Source: Litoribacillus peritrichatus (lineage in GTDB: Bacteria > Pseudomonadota > Gammaproteobacteria > Pseudomonadales > Litoribrevibacteraceae). From it: a DNA stretch of 64,000 nucleotides. Made by a program: the position numbers and the translations under genes. The DNA lies in the NCBI RefSeq assembly GCF_039537985.1, contig NZ_BAABBN010000012.1, forward strand, positions 372,001-436,000, read 5' to 3'. This document shows positions 54,040-62,589 of this stretch, one piece after another. The notes below the pieces were generated by a model. That model was not told the origin of the DNA. It worked only from the letters and a program-made list of their open reading frames with translations, and searched no databases. Each line of letters opens with the position of its first letter. The first letter of the stretch is position 1.

Positions 54040-54924
54040 CTAGTCATCAACCACCACTCGGTTTCGACCAGCTGACTTGGCTTTATACATTGCCTGATCA
54101 GCACGATCCATTGTCTCTTCAACAGAGAACGACGAACTTAGAGCAGACACACCAAAAGATGCAGTGACATTCAGCCCCGCATCCGAACCAGCAAACTGAA
54201 AACATTGCGCTTCAACGGCAGAGCGCATCCGTTCCGCAGCCTGGCGAGCCTGCTCGACCGTTGTATCGGGCATACAAATAATGAACTCTTCACCCCCATA
54301 CCGGTAAATTTGATCGTAAGGCCGAAGTGCCGACTTGATACATTGCACCGTGGAAACAAGCACTTCATCCCCAGCGGCGTGACCGTATTCATCATTAATA
54401 TGTTTGAAGTGATCCAGATCCAGCATCACCAACGCACAAGACTGACGACCTCTCTCAACCAACGCCTGTTGCTGGCTCAAATTGGTCAGCAAGTTCGTTC
54501 TTGTCTGAGCTTCCGTCAGCGGATCTCGGTTTTGCACCGCGTCCGCAAATTCATGCCTTAATGTTTGAAATGCAAACCTCATGCTCTCCAGATGGTTAGA
54601 GAACTGATCCCAATCGCTAACAGCAATCGGAGTGTTTTCTGTGATTCGTTGCAATAAAACCCGGGCACTGTGGTGCATTTTCTCATGAGACGTGCCCAAT
54701 GAAATAAACGCAGGATGCTCTTTAATGAATTCCGCCTGCGAACTGTCATACCATTGGCCGAACAAACACCGACGATGTGCATCAGGCATTAAGTCGGTCT
54801 CTTCAGGCGATAGGTGAGCCACCAAAACACGCAACAGGTTCTTATACCAGCAGTCGTGATTTTGAATCGCCTGATCAAGCTGTGTAATGATTAACTGCAA
54901 CTGCTGATTAGTGAAAGAATCCAT
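54040..54924 (-). CDS. dgcZ: Zinc-sensing diguanylate cyclase (CZB-GGDEF)
   Basis: 294 residues from ATG 54924, set by GAGG nine bases upstream. The N-terminal CZB domain shows ligands H23 (NHDCW), C53 (RRCLFGQWY), H80 and H84 (SHEKMHH), matching the 3-His/1-Cys zinc site of E. coli DgcZ shifted by one. The GGDEF domain has DLDHFKHINDEYGHAAGDEV and RYGGEEFIICM, intact at the active site. In E. coli zinc binding inhibits the cyclase; a like control of biofilm-related c-di-GMP is inferred. It is monocistronic. Confidence 0.92.
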   Translation of the reverse strand: MDSFTNQQLQLIITQLDQAIQNHDCWYKNLLRVLVAHLSPEETDLMPDAHRRCLFGQWYDSSQAEFIKEHPAFISLGTSHEKMHHSARVLLQRITENTPIAVSDWDQFSNHLESMRFAFQTLRHEFADAVQNRDPLTEAQTRTNLLTNLSQQQALVERGRQSCALVMLDLDHFKHINDEYGHAAGDEVLVSTVQCIKSALRPYDQIYRYGGEEFIICMPDTTVEQARQAAERMRSAVEAQCFQFAGSDAGLNVTASFGVSALSSSFSVEETMDRADQAMYKAKSAGRNRVVVDD

Positions 54925-54991
54925 ATACATTAACCTCATTCGACTCTAATCCACTCCCTATACACCTAATTAATCAGTCAAGCGTCACAAG

Positions 54992-55312
54992 CTAACTCTC
55001 ATTCTCAACTGAATCACTTTGAGCATTGTTCATTAATTCGTAACTATAGCCCTTGGACATCAAAAGATATAACACCAACCCACTTCCAGCGACCAAGGAA
55101 AAAGCAATGACATCCAAATGAACAACCGCAAACGGCAAAGACAGCACCAACACCCAAGCCATCAAAAATGCCAATCTCGTTGCTTTTAAAGGCACTCCGC
55201 AGTTATCGCACTGAATCACTCTGCGCTTAAACGGGTTTCGATGTATTGGTCCATTTCGGATGGACTCTGAATCTATTTTCTCACAGCACGCAGGACACTT
55301 GATAAACTTCAT
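54992..55312 (-). CDS. Zinc-ribbon membrane protein
   Basis: 106 residues. The N-terminal zinc ribbon is CPACCEKID paired with CDNCGVPL. Two membrane spans follow (AFLMAWVLVLSLPFAVVHL and VIAFSLVAGSGLVLYLLMS). The function is unknown. Its start shares a base with the stop of the PNPOx-family gene (TAATG), so the two are translationally coupled. Confidence 0.78.
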   Translation of the reverse strand: MKFIKCPACCEKIDSESIRNGPIHRNPFKRRVIQCDNCGVPLKATRLAFLMAWVLVLSLPFAVVHLDVIAFSLVAGSGLVLYLLMSKGYSYELMNNAQSDSVENES

Positions 55313-55896
55313 TATTGTTCCTCATTAACACGTTCAGCCACCGAGATGCCGGAGCGCTCGATAATTTCCGTTTCAAACCCATCGATACTCTTTTGATTCT
55401 TTCGAACCCAGTATTTTTCGATGCCTTCTTTGCCCTGCTTTTCCGACCACTTTTCCAAGTCATCACGTTCACTATCAAAGCTAAAATACGGGACAGACAT
55501 ACCGCACGAAGACTGGACCAAATTAACGTCCAGAACAAAAATTTGCCTTGAGGCAACGCTGTATGGAAATTGAGAACAATAGCTCTCCCACTCATCATCA
55601 CCCTGATGCAAAACTCTGGCGTTGCCATATGCCCGGAGAATCAAAGGTTTCCCTTCAAAAGCGCAAAACATCAACGTCATCCTGGAATTTTGAAGCACAT
55701 GAGAAGCCGACTCATTACCGCTTCCGGTCAGGTTCAACCAGGCAATTTCGGTGGGGCTGATCACCCGTAATGAATCCCCACCTTTGGGTGATAAATTCAC
55801 CCTGCCAGTTTCCGCTGCGGTAGCCACGAAAAAGATTTTTTGATTCCCGATAAACTCAATGTGTTTACCGGATAATTCCGAAAACTGCTTTGCCAT
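55312..55896 (-). CDS. Pyridoxamine 5'-phosphate oxidase-family protein
   Basis: 194 residues from ATG 55896, with AGGAGG eight bases upstream. The split-barrel FMN-binding domain is seen in FFVATAAETGRVNLSPKGGD, EIAWLNLTGSGNESASHVLQ and RMTLMFCAFEGKPLILRAYG. The C-terminus carries SSCGMSVPYFSFDSERD, typical of the family. It is not PdxH itself; a flavin- or heme-linked reductase is likely. It is coupled to the downstream zinc-ribbon membrane gene. Confidence 0.88.
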   Translation of the reverse strand: MAKQFSELSGKHIEFIGNQKIFFVATAAETGRVNLSPKGGDSLRVISPTEIAWLNLTGSGNESASHVLQNSRMTLMFCAFEGKPLILRAYGNARVLHQGDDEWESYCSQFPYSVASRQIFVLDVNLVQSSCGMSVPYFSFDSERDDLEKWSEKQGKEGIEKYWVRKNQKSIDGFETEIIERSGISVAERVNEEQ

Positions 55897-56126
55897 ACCA
55901 TTAACCTCCTTGTTCAATCTGAAATTAAATCAGCTCAATACACACCCTTCACACAACACCAAAAGAAAAGGTGAAACCACCACTCTATGAGCTCTTCAGC
56001 TAAATTCCTACGTTTTTTAAATAAAAATGGTTTTGAGAAATTCATACGCCAAACTAGGGTTAATAGGATCAGAGAGAGGAAAGGCGTTGCCACGACGGGT
56101 TAGAATTGCTGGCTTGTTCTCAATTG

Positions 56127-56882
56127 TTAGAAGTTCAATACGCCTTCTTTATGCTTTTCTTGAAGCCTTTCTAACTCACCACTTTTTATCATTGTCCTGA
56201 TCACCCCATCCAGTTGAGAGACCAGATGTTTATTCTTCTCATGAAGATAATGAAACAGCTCATAGCGCTTCAGTTGGGGCTTGAGAGGGTGAATCGAATC
56301 AATATTCATTTTCTTTAAGTGATAAGTCACATTGAAGTGTGAAGAAATTGCCAAATCTGCACGATGACTATTTATAAGATTCAGCATTGATTTTATGTCA
56401 TTCAAAACGATAATTTCTTTTGCCCCGGCATTTTCCAAACCAATTTCCGCGTACTTCATTCCCCTGATCATCACAACGGTGAACCCTCTCATTGAGGACC
56501 AACCATCAACTTTAAAATCATGTTTATTAGAAAAAACAGAGACACCCCAAGTCATAAAAGGCGTAGGTACTCGAATGAGAGTAGGATAGCTTTCTCCTAT
56601 CTCAAAAATCCTCTGCAATTCAGCATCTACATTGCCTTTACTCGACTCCACCAACGCCCTTTTACCAGGAAACACAATAAACTCTAACGAAATACCCAAC
56701 CGATGATAAATTTCACGTAACACCTCTGCTGCCACCAGCTGATCAGGAGTCTTTTCTATCATAGAGACTTTCAAAGTTTGCGCGCCTGAAGCGGAGCAAA
56801 AGCAGAAAATCAGCGCAACAGATACCAAGAGACTAGAAACGAATTGCTTTTGAAAATGCTCGAATAAAGACAGTCCTATCAC
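56127..56882 (-). CDS. Periplasmic substrate-binding protein (SBP_bac_3 type)
   Basis: 251 residues with a signal peptide ending near SASGAQT. Features are TPDQLVAAEVLREIYHRLGI, GNVDAELQRIFEIGESYPTL, GFTVVMIRGMKYAEIGLENA and RADLAISSHFNVTYH. It ends MIKSGELERLQEKHKEG. No transporter genes adjoin. It is the fourth such orphan receptor in the window. Confidence 0.85.
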   Translation of the reverse strand: MIGLSLFEHFQKQFVSSLLVSVALIFCFCSASGAQTLKVSMIEKTPDQLVAAEVLREIYHRLGISLEFIVFPGKRALVESSKGNVDAELQRIFEIGESYPTLIRVPTPFMTWGVSVFSNKHDFKVDGWSSMRGFTVVMIRGMKYAEIGLENAGAKEIIVLNDIKSMLNLINSHRADLAISSHFNVTYHLKKMNIDSIHPLKPQLKRYELFHYLHEKNKHLVSQLDGVIRTMIKSGELERLQEKHKEGVLNF

Positions 56883-57162
56883 TTTGGGTCAGCCCTTTAT
56901 TCACATAAAAGCCAGAGGGAAATGATCTTTAAACTATAGCATATTCGCAATGCGGCCTTGGTACTTAAATGGTGTTTTTTTAAGTACAAATCCTACGCGA
57001 AACATCCTTTTAGGTTTATAAAATGATAGGTTTGAGTTCAATCACATTTTCTATCTCATTAAAAAGATAACATCGCAACTTCAATTTGGCTGATCAGTGC
57101 TACCCTCAGTTACCTAACCTAAATGCCATGAACACAGGCTATGAGTTTTAAAAGGATTTAAA

Positions 57163-58185
57163 ATGTTTGGAACAAAATATATTGTAAAAGCAGGAGATAC
57201 TCTTTGGGACATTTCCTCTTCTAAGTTAGGTGACCCGCTTAAATGGCCTGCCATTGTTGAATTGACCAACAAAGAATTTAATAATCCACACCTAAGACAG
57301 GTTTATAAACCATCTCACTTTATCAAGAACCCTGATTTAATTTTTGTGGGACAAACCCTTCTCATCCCTAAGACAGCAAGAAGTCGTCCCCAAATAGATC
57401 CAACAAAAGGTAAAAAGAAAGCCTGTATTGCATGCCAAGCTCCAACATTAAGTTTTGACTTAAGTGGCCCAGAATTAACCAAAACATCAGGCAACGTTAA
57501 AGTTACGATGCGATTCGCAGGCAAATTAGCGCTCAAATCAGAGAAATCTATTTCTCCTGCTGAAATAAATAAAAATGGTGGCGTCCAAACCAAGTTAGAA
57601 AATAAATACAAAAGTGCCTATGGTGAATTAACTCAATCATTTGACGCGAGTTTTGACCCTAAATCCAAGAGAATTTCTTTTTCTACTGGATTGACCTCTA
57701 GCGCGACAAACCTACCTAATTCACCTAGTACTTCTGCAAAACTTTCGGTTTCTCCTTTAGGTAATCCCGTAGCAACAGCAACATTCTCTTTTCCAAAATT
57801 AGAAGGTAAGCATAATGGAATGCAATTTACCGCTTTGGATTATCAAGTTGACATTGAAATTGAGAAGTTAAGCGATCGAAGCAGGACTGCGAGTCAACCC
57901 GTTGTCGTTCCCACTTCTGTACAATCCTCAAGCCCTGAAAATGAACTAGACCTTTGGCTGGTTGCTGGAGGTAGTATAGTGATTCTGGGAGGAGCAGCAG
58001 TTATCATTGGAACCCTAGTTGAAGATGTCCTTACAGCAGGCGCCGGAGTTGCAGATGATGCACCGAGCTTTGCTCTAGCTGCCGGAATGTTTGCTCGTGG
58101 TTGGGCAATGATAAATAACGCAAGATTACCTGTTGCTGTAGCTAGTACAGGGGCGGCATCAACTGCATTTGCAGAAGAAAAGTAA
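57163..58185 (+). CDS. LysM protein without signal peptide, glycine-rich hydrophobic C-terminus
   Basis: 340 residues. A LysM domain starts at residue 5 (KYIVKAGDTLWDISSSKLGD, then VGQTLLIPKTARS) with no export signal before it. A CIAC pair lies near residue 85. A long beta-rich Ser/Thr-rich middle follows (KVTMRFAGKLALKSEK). The tail, about residues 250-335, has a Gly-rich hydrophobic hairpin (LWLVAGGSIVILGGAAVIIG; TAGAGVADDAPSFALAAGMF). A signal-less LysM module plus membrane-active tail resembles cargo of contractile secretion systems; that role is inferred. AGGATTTAAA precedes ATG 57163. Three genes for exported proteins follow on the same strand. Confidence 0.75.
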   Translation: MFGTKYIVKAGDTLWDISSSKLGDPLKWPAIVELTNKEFNNPHLRQVYKPSHFIKNPDLIFVGQTLLIPKTARSRPQIDPTKGKKKACIACQAPTLSFDLSGPELTKTSGNVKVTMRFAGKLALKSEKSISPAEINKNGGVQTKLENKYKSAYGELTQSFDASFDPKSKRISFSTGLTSSATNLPNSPSTSAKLSVSPLGNPVATATFSFPKLEGKHNGMQFTALDYQVDIEIEKLSDRSRTASQPVVVPTSVQSSSPENELDLWLVAGGSIVILGGAAVIIGTLVEDVLTAGAGVADDAPSFALAAGMFARGWAMINNARLPVAVASTGAASTAFAEEK

Positions 58186-58186
58186 C

Positions 58187-58951
58187 ATGGAAAGTAGCAA
58201 AGTGAAGTTTCTTAAAATAGGTATTATCGTAAGTGTCGTAGCTGCTTTGCTACTCAACGTTTCTTTTGGAAAAAACAATATAACTAAGCAACAAATCAGA
58301 GATAAGTTCTTTATTGATATTACACAAATGCAGTCAAAACAAGAACTGCCAGTAGAGATGTTTCAACAATATCAATCTATTCAATTTCAACAATCAACAG
58401 AAGAAGAAATATCAAAAACACTTAGCATATTGCCTGATGCTTTAGAAAAATACCCATCAAATATTCTTAAGAATACTCTTGGAAATATCACACTATTCAA
58501 GACGTTAATTGTTGACAGCATTGGCTTTGCCGGGACTTATGGTAATCAACAAATATTCATCTCGACACTCAATCCTGAATACGTTGAAGCCACACTTCAT
58601 CATGAACTGAGTACGCTTTTAATTTTAAAATACCCTTTTAAGCAAACCGATTGGATTAACAGCAGCTCTTCTAGCATCCCATATCAGTTAAGCTTTGAGC
58701 CGAGTTCTCTGGATTACACGGCGATAACTAATGAAACATTATTTCAGGAGGGATATCTGTCTCATTACTCAACCCAAGACCCTGAAAATGATTTAAACAT
58801 GTATGCAGAAACCATATTTTCCAATCCAGAAGGCATGTCTCAACTTGTGGCAACGTACCCGAAGATCAAAGAACGCTATCAAATAGTTAAAGCGTTTTAC
58901 CTATCCATCGACACTGGTTTCAAACCCGTATTTGATCGAATCGACCAGTGA
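58187..58951 (+). CDS. Exported protein with degenerate HExxH-like motif
   Basis: 254 residues from ATG 58187, one base after the LysM stop. An N-terminal membrane anchor or signal (IGIIVSVVAALLLNVSFG) is followed by a helical domain. ATLHHELSTLLILKYPF sits where a zinc-metallopeptidase helix would be, but the second zinc His is absent. FQEGYLSHYSTQDPENDLN resembles the following segment of putative zinc-binding lipoproteins. It is probably catalytically inactive, or not a protease at all. It is tightly linked to the LysM gene. Confidence 0.68.
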   Translation: MESSKVKFLKIGIIVSVVAALLLNVSFGKNNITKQQIRDKFFIDITQMQSKQELPVEMFQQYQSIQFQQSTEEEISKTLSILPDALEKYPSNILKNTLGNITLFKTLIVDSIGFAGTYGNQQIFISTLNPEYVEATLHHELSTLLILKYPFKQTDWINSSSSSIPYQLSFEPSSLDYTAITNETLFQEGYLSHYSTQDPENDLNMYAETIFSNPEGMSQLVATYPKIKERYQIVKAFYLSIDTGFKPVFDRIDQ

Positions 58952-58996
58952 TATAAACTTCGCAAACTAAAGCCAAGTAAACTAGGTAAGCAAACA

Positions 58997-59434
58997 ATGA
59001 TGAAGAATCTACACGCCATTTTAGTTGCAACGCTCTGCTCGTTTATTCTTGGCTGTGGAGCTGAACATACAAACCCTATTGAAACGCCATCTAAGCAAGC
59101 CACTCATCTGTCTGAATCTCAGCAATATTGTGATTTATACAAACCACAACGATGGCTTGAGATGAGAAAAACAATGACCTTTCCTGAAATGGTAGAGCAC
59201 CAGAGCAAAAGCGTTGAGTCAGTCATTAAAACAAAGGAGTTTCGCCTGGTTTTAAGCGAGCTTCATAACATTGGTCTTTATCCCCATGAGCATCCTAAAA
59301 GAGCCGCTAATGCTGAGATTCTTTATAGATATACTGTAGACGAAATTTCAAAACTGACTCATTCGGATTTTTCTTGCCTGAACTTAAAAATTTATTACCA
59401 ACAATTGTTTATCGACACCACTTTATCAATATGA
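58997..59434 (+). CDS. Lipoprotein, paralogue of the next gene
   Basis: 145 residues with a lipobox (LCSFILGCGAEH). The mature part, about residues 45-140, contains SVESVIKTKEFRLVLSELHN and YTVDEISKLTHSDFSCLNLK. The next gene repeats this pattern, so the two are paralogues by eye. The family is unknown. It may be an immunity-type or envelope accessory protein for the LysM gene cluster. Confidence 0.68.
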   Translation: MMKNLHAILVATLCSFILGCGAEHTNPIETPSKQATHLSESQQYCDLYKPQRWLEMRKTMTFPEMVEHQSKSVESVIKTKEFRLVLSELHNIGLYPHEHPKRAANAEILYRYTVDEISKLTHSDFSCLNLKIYYQQLFIDTTLSI

Positions 59435-59452
59435 TAATTCACGAATTTGATT

Positions 59453-60133
59453 ATGAAAAAGAAGCCTTTAATTTGTTTCATCACCCTAGCCGTTCTGTTA
59501 ATTCTTCAAGGCTGTTTTGGGGAGACAAAACTTGAGTCCTTACAAAAAGATGCAACCGCATTTTGTGAGGTTCATAACCTTAACTCTTGGCAAGAATTCT
59601 TTTCACAACAGCCTGCTGGAATCAATGAAGTAGATTCTGGCCTGTATGATGAACTGGACAGCAGGATTGAAAAAGTCATTAAAACCTCTGAATTTTCAGA
59701 AGTAATAACAGAACTCAATCAGGTTCAATGGCGAAAACAGCTGTATCCGACTGTGGCTGAAAAGATCAGCAAACTAATTAAAGAAGACTGGGAATGCAGT
59801 CATTATGAAGAATTTTACTCAATCAAAGCTGAGAAAGTATCCAATTTTAAACAAGCAGAAACGTTGAGTATTGAGATCTCAGGTGAAGGTTTGATTTCTA
59901 TATCCCTAGCTACGCCACAACAAGTTGAGATGACGGAGCTCTACGATTCATTGAAACAAGTGCTCCGTGAACAAGTAATCTCCTCCGTCAATATTAACCC
60001 TCATAAAACTATTTCCGCAAAAACCATTGCAGAGCTCATGAAAACGGTAGGTAAACTCGGAATTAATAATGTGAATCTGAAAGCAGAGGATGAACAATTG
60101 GCTGAACTGCAGAACTTATTGAGCCAAGAGTAA
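59453..60133 (+). CDS. Lipoprotein with paralogous N-terminus and extra C-terminal domain
   Basis: 226 residues from ATG 59453 (a TTG at 59447 is in frame). The lipobox is LLILQGCFGE. Residues about 45-125 echo the previous lipoprotein (RIEKVIKTSEFSEVITELNQ; EKISKLIKEDWECSHYEEF). The C-terminal about 80 residues (SIEISGEGLISISLATPQQV; KTISAKTIAELMKTVGKLGI) look like a small alpha/beta module reminiscent of the ExbD periplasmic fold. This resemblance is weak. Confidence 0.68.
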   Translation: MKKKPLICFITLAVLLILQGCFGETKLESLQKDATAFCEVHNLNSWQEFFSQQPAGINEVDSGLYDELDSRIEKVIKTSEFSEVITELNQVQWRKQLYPTVAEKISKLIKEDWECSHYEEFYSIKAEKVSNFKQAETLSIEISGEGLISISLATPQQVEMTELYDSLKQVLREQVISSVNINPHKTISAKTIAELMKTVGKLGINNVNLKAEDEQLAELQNLLSQE

Positions 60134-60142
60134 CAACCCAAA

Positions 60143-60166
60143 GGCCCAAATAAAACGGTATGGGCC
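60143..60166 (+). terminator. Hairpin after the lipoprotein genes
   Basis: GGCCCA and TGGGCC pair around a 12-base loop, ten bases after the stop. No T-run follows. Confidence 0.45.
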
Positions 60167-60250
60167 TGGCACCTTCTCTATTCAAATAAACCTACGGTTT
60201 GGTAACTCTTTGATTTATTTTGCATCCTGACATGGTGGTCCTCTCTTCTT

Positions 60251-60301
60251 TCCATTGACCCCGGTTTCAAGCCCGTTTTGATCAGATCAACCAGTGATCT
60301 A
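60251..60301 (+). pseudogene. Remnant copy of the 3' end of the HExxH-like gene
   Basis: About 51 bases closely match 58905-58955. They encode SIDPGFKP, then after a one-base deletion FDQINQ and stop, against SIDTGFKPVFDRIDQ in the intact gene. It is the tail of a lost paralogue. Confidence 0.7.
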
Positions 60302-60358
60302 CAGAGAACAGGGGTCAGAATCTTAGGTTTTTAACTTAACCTATTCTTAAAGTCAGGA

Positions 60359-60802
60359 TTAAGGCCCTATTTCATTCCCACCAAAAACGCCTGGTGACGA
60401 AGGCAAAATTAAAAACCTTTCCTCCAGGAACACCCCATAATCATCATTAATCCCCTTATCGATTCTTCCGGCCCAAGCAATATAAGGTTCGATGATATTC
60501 GAAGTATCGGATACATTGATCTGATGAAGCTCTTTATCGCCCCGATATACCCTTATAAAACCTTGAGAAAAACTTCCATCACCCGGAGCAGTTGAGATTG
60601 TTGGTGTAAAAGTATGATAAACAACCAACATATATTCCTTGTTAGGGCTGTAAAAAGTAGCGCCTTCGGTCGCAAATATATCTCGTAGAAATAGTTGCCA
60701 GCTCAGTAAAACCATCAAAATCGAACTACCAACAAAAACACCCTTTCTGGCGTTTGGTCTGTTTTTCAAAGATCGATTCAGTTTGGTTAGTAACGGTTCC
60801 AT
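60359..60802 (-). CDS. Single-span membrane protein of unknown function
   Basis: 147 residues. A basic N-terminus and one span (GVFVGSSILMVLLSWQLFL) are followed by a periplasmic domain (GATFYSPNKEYMLVVYHTF, FIRVYRGDKELHQINVSD, FLEERFLILPSSPGVFGGN). The pattern of a displayed Y-SPN-KY-type start and beta strands suggests a small beta domain. The family is not recognised. Confidence 0.65.
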   Translation of the reverse strand: MEPLLTKLNRSLKNRPNARKGVFVGSSILMVLLSWQLFLRDIFATEGATFYSPNKEYMLVVYHTFTPTISTAPGDGSFSQGFIRVYRGDKELHQINVSDTSNIIEPYIAWAGRIDKGINDDYGVFLEERFLILPSSPGVFGGNEIGP

Positions 60803-60975
60803 TGTTTTTTACTCAATGATCTAAGAACCACAAGCCAAAATAATTCTGACATCAGTGACATCTTTAAACCCTAACTGAATATCGGATGAAAGAATCAGCG
60901 ATACCTTTCGTGACCTCTTCAAAGCAAACCTGTCCTTTCTTTGCACCTGTTTATCAAACATCACTGAATAACCAG

Positions 60976-61194
60976 TTATTGCTGATTTGCATCCGCAATA
61001 TCCGGTGCTCTAATGACTTTTAAATCAAGATCAAGTAACCAAAGATTGTTATGCGTCCAAGTATTCAAAGACTCAATGTTCACACACTCATTTAGATCAT
61101 TTTCAATACTGACTTCATCTGAAATTGAGTAAAAAGAAATGCAGGACAGAAACAATACAAATAAATATTTAAAGTTCACTAACATAAGTTTCAT
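60976..61194 (-). CDS. Short secreted protein downstream of the HEAT gene
   Basis: 72 residues with a signal-like N-terminus (FKYLFVLFLSCISFYSIS). The rest is acidic (DEVSIENDLNECVNIESLN). It starts eight bases after the HEAT-repeat gene stop, implying co-transcription. It has no clear ribosome binding site and the function is unknown. Confidence 0.5.
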   Translation of the reverse strand: MKLMLVNFKYLFVLFLSCISFYSISDEVSIENDLNECVNIESLNTWTHNNLWLLDLDLKVIRAPDIADANQQ

Positions 61195-61202
61195 AAATGA
61201 GA

Positions 61203-62213
61203 CTAAGTAAAGTCACACTCCAGTTTCCTTAAAGCAAATCTGCCTCGTTCTGACACCGGGTTCGATTCATCCGACGCAAATTTTTGAGCATATGTTTTAG
61301 ACTCGTCCCCCATATTCCCAAGCTCTCGAATCAAAAATTCTGCTGAGACCCTTCTTACAATGGATGAACGATCTTCAGAGGATTGTTTCAATAGTTTCAA
61401 AAACAGAGGATTAACATCTATCTTGCGTTCAGAAACAACGGCTTTATATCGCCCCTCATTGTAACGAATGTCTGTCCACTCCCATTTTCTGCCTTCAATC
61501 CAAACTATTCGTCCTTCAAATAAGCAGCGAAAAGCTTTAGCCCTAAGAGAAGGCTGAATAGCTCGGGTTGAAATCTCTTCAATATAATTATCGAGAATTG
61601 AAGTTCGGCCAAGTTGAGAGAATAAAGAAGTCATAGGCCCAGCGGTTGCAGTAATTAACTTAGATTTTAGTGCCTCAGCAATTTCATTTCTGGATATAAT
61701 GTGTAAAAGAACGTTTTTGTCCGCCTCTTCAATCCTTCCCCAAGAGTTCCAATTTGAAAGAGTAATACAAAGCGCTTCAACCACATGAGTGGGGTCTGTT
61801 GCTATAGCAATTTCCGGAAGTTTCTCCCTAGCAGCCTCTCGGACTTGGGGCACCCAGTCATTTAATCTACGAATCGCAATCAAAAAGAAGAAAGCGTTAG
61901 GCGCTGCACCAGATAACGCCCTTAAGGTTTTCTCGCGTTTATAGCCATCCCAACTGGTCAAGTCCAACCAAGTAAGTAGCTCCCGAGGCTTAGACCAAAG
62001 CTTCCACGTCGATTGACAAGAGTTATCAGTACATCGGGAAAATTCATTTCTGATCAACCGCTCCCAATAATCTAAATTAGACAAAGGTAACTGAGAAGTT
62101 GCTTCAACCAGAGACGACATATCAGCCACAATCTTACTTTCCGAATTAATCGAACAAGCAAAGTCTTTGACTGCTGATCTGACTTTATCTTCCATGATTT
62201 GAGTCTGTTGCAC
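61203..62213 (-). CDS. HEAT-repeat-like protein
   Basis: 336 residues, all-helical. Repeat-like helical pairs can be seen in the middle and end: DWVPQVREAAREKLPEIAIA, SLRAKAFRCLFEGRIVW, SIVRRVSAEFLIRELGNMGD and PVSERGRFALRKLECDFT. The start is GTG 62213, ten bases after GGAGGT. There is no signal peptide. HEAT proteins are binding scaffolds; the partner here is unknown. A short secreted protein follows it. Confidence 0.75.
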   Translation of the reverse strand: MQQTQIMEDKVRSAVKDFACSINSESKIVADMSSLVEATSQLPLSNLDYWERLIRNEFSRCTDNSCQSTWKLWSKPRELLTWLDLTSWDGYKREKTLRALSGAAPNAFFFLIAIRRLNDWVPQVREAAREKLPEIAIATDPTHVVEALCITLSNWNSWGRIEEADKNVLLHIISRNEIAEALKSKLITATAGPMTSLFSQLGRTSILDNYIEEISTRAIQPSLRAKAFRCLFEGRIVWIEGRKWEWTDIRYNEGRYKAVVSERKIDVNPLFLKLLKQSSEDRSSIVRRVSAEFLIRELGNMGDESKTYAQKFASDESNPVSERGRFALRKLECDFT

Positions 62214-62305
62214 GTGTTATTTACCTCCTAAACTCGGAATCAACTTATATAAAGAGCAATCATATAAGACTAAATCTCGAATAAAAGCGCGAATTTAACT
62301 TCTAA

Positions 62306-62478
62306 TTACAACCTTCTCGCATATCGCTGCCGATATTCCGCCAGCGTCAACCCTGTGGTTTGCTTGAACAACCGTCGGAATGAGCTGATGTCTTCATAAC
62401 CCACGTTGTTCACCACTTGCTCTGGGGTGAGCTGTGTTTCTACCAGCAGCTTATGGGAGACTTCGATTCGGGTTTACT
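62306..62478 (-). pseudogene. C-terminal fragment of an AraC-family regulator
   Basis: The minus strand reads RIEVSHKLLVETQLTPEQVV, then NNVGYEDISSFRRLFKQTTG and LTLAEYRQRYARRL with a normal stop. This is a good AraC second HTH. Upstream an in-frame stop and unrelated sequence replace the rest. It lies about 110 bases before the ADP-ribosylglycohydrolase gene. Confidence 0.8.
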
Positions 62479-62589
62479 TAATAAAAACGAGCACTAATAG
62501 TGTAAAAACGCCCCCATGCAAAAAAAATATAAAGATTTCAGTTAAAAACAGAACAAATAAAACTTAAAATCACACTTCAGTGATGCTTG

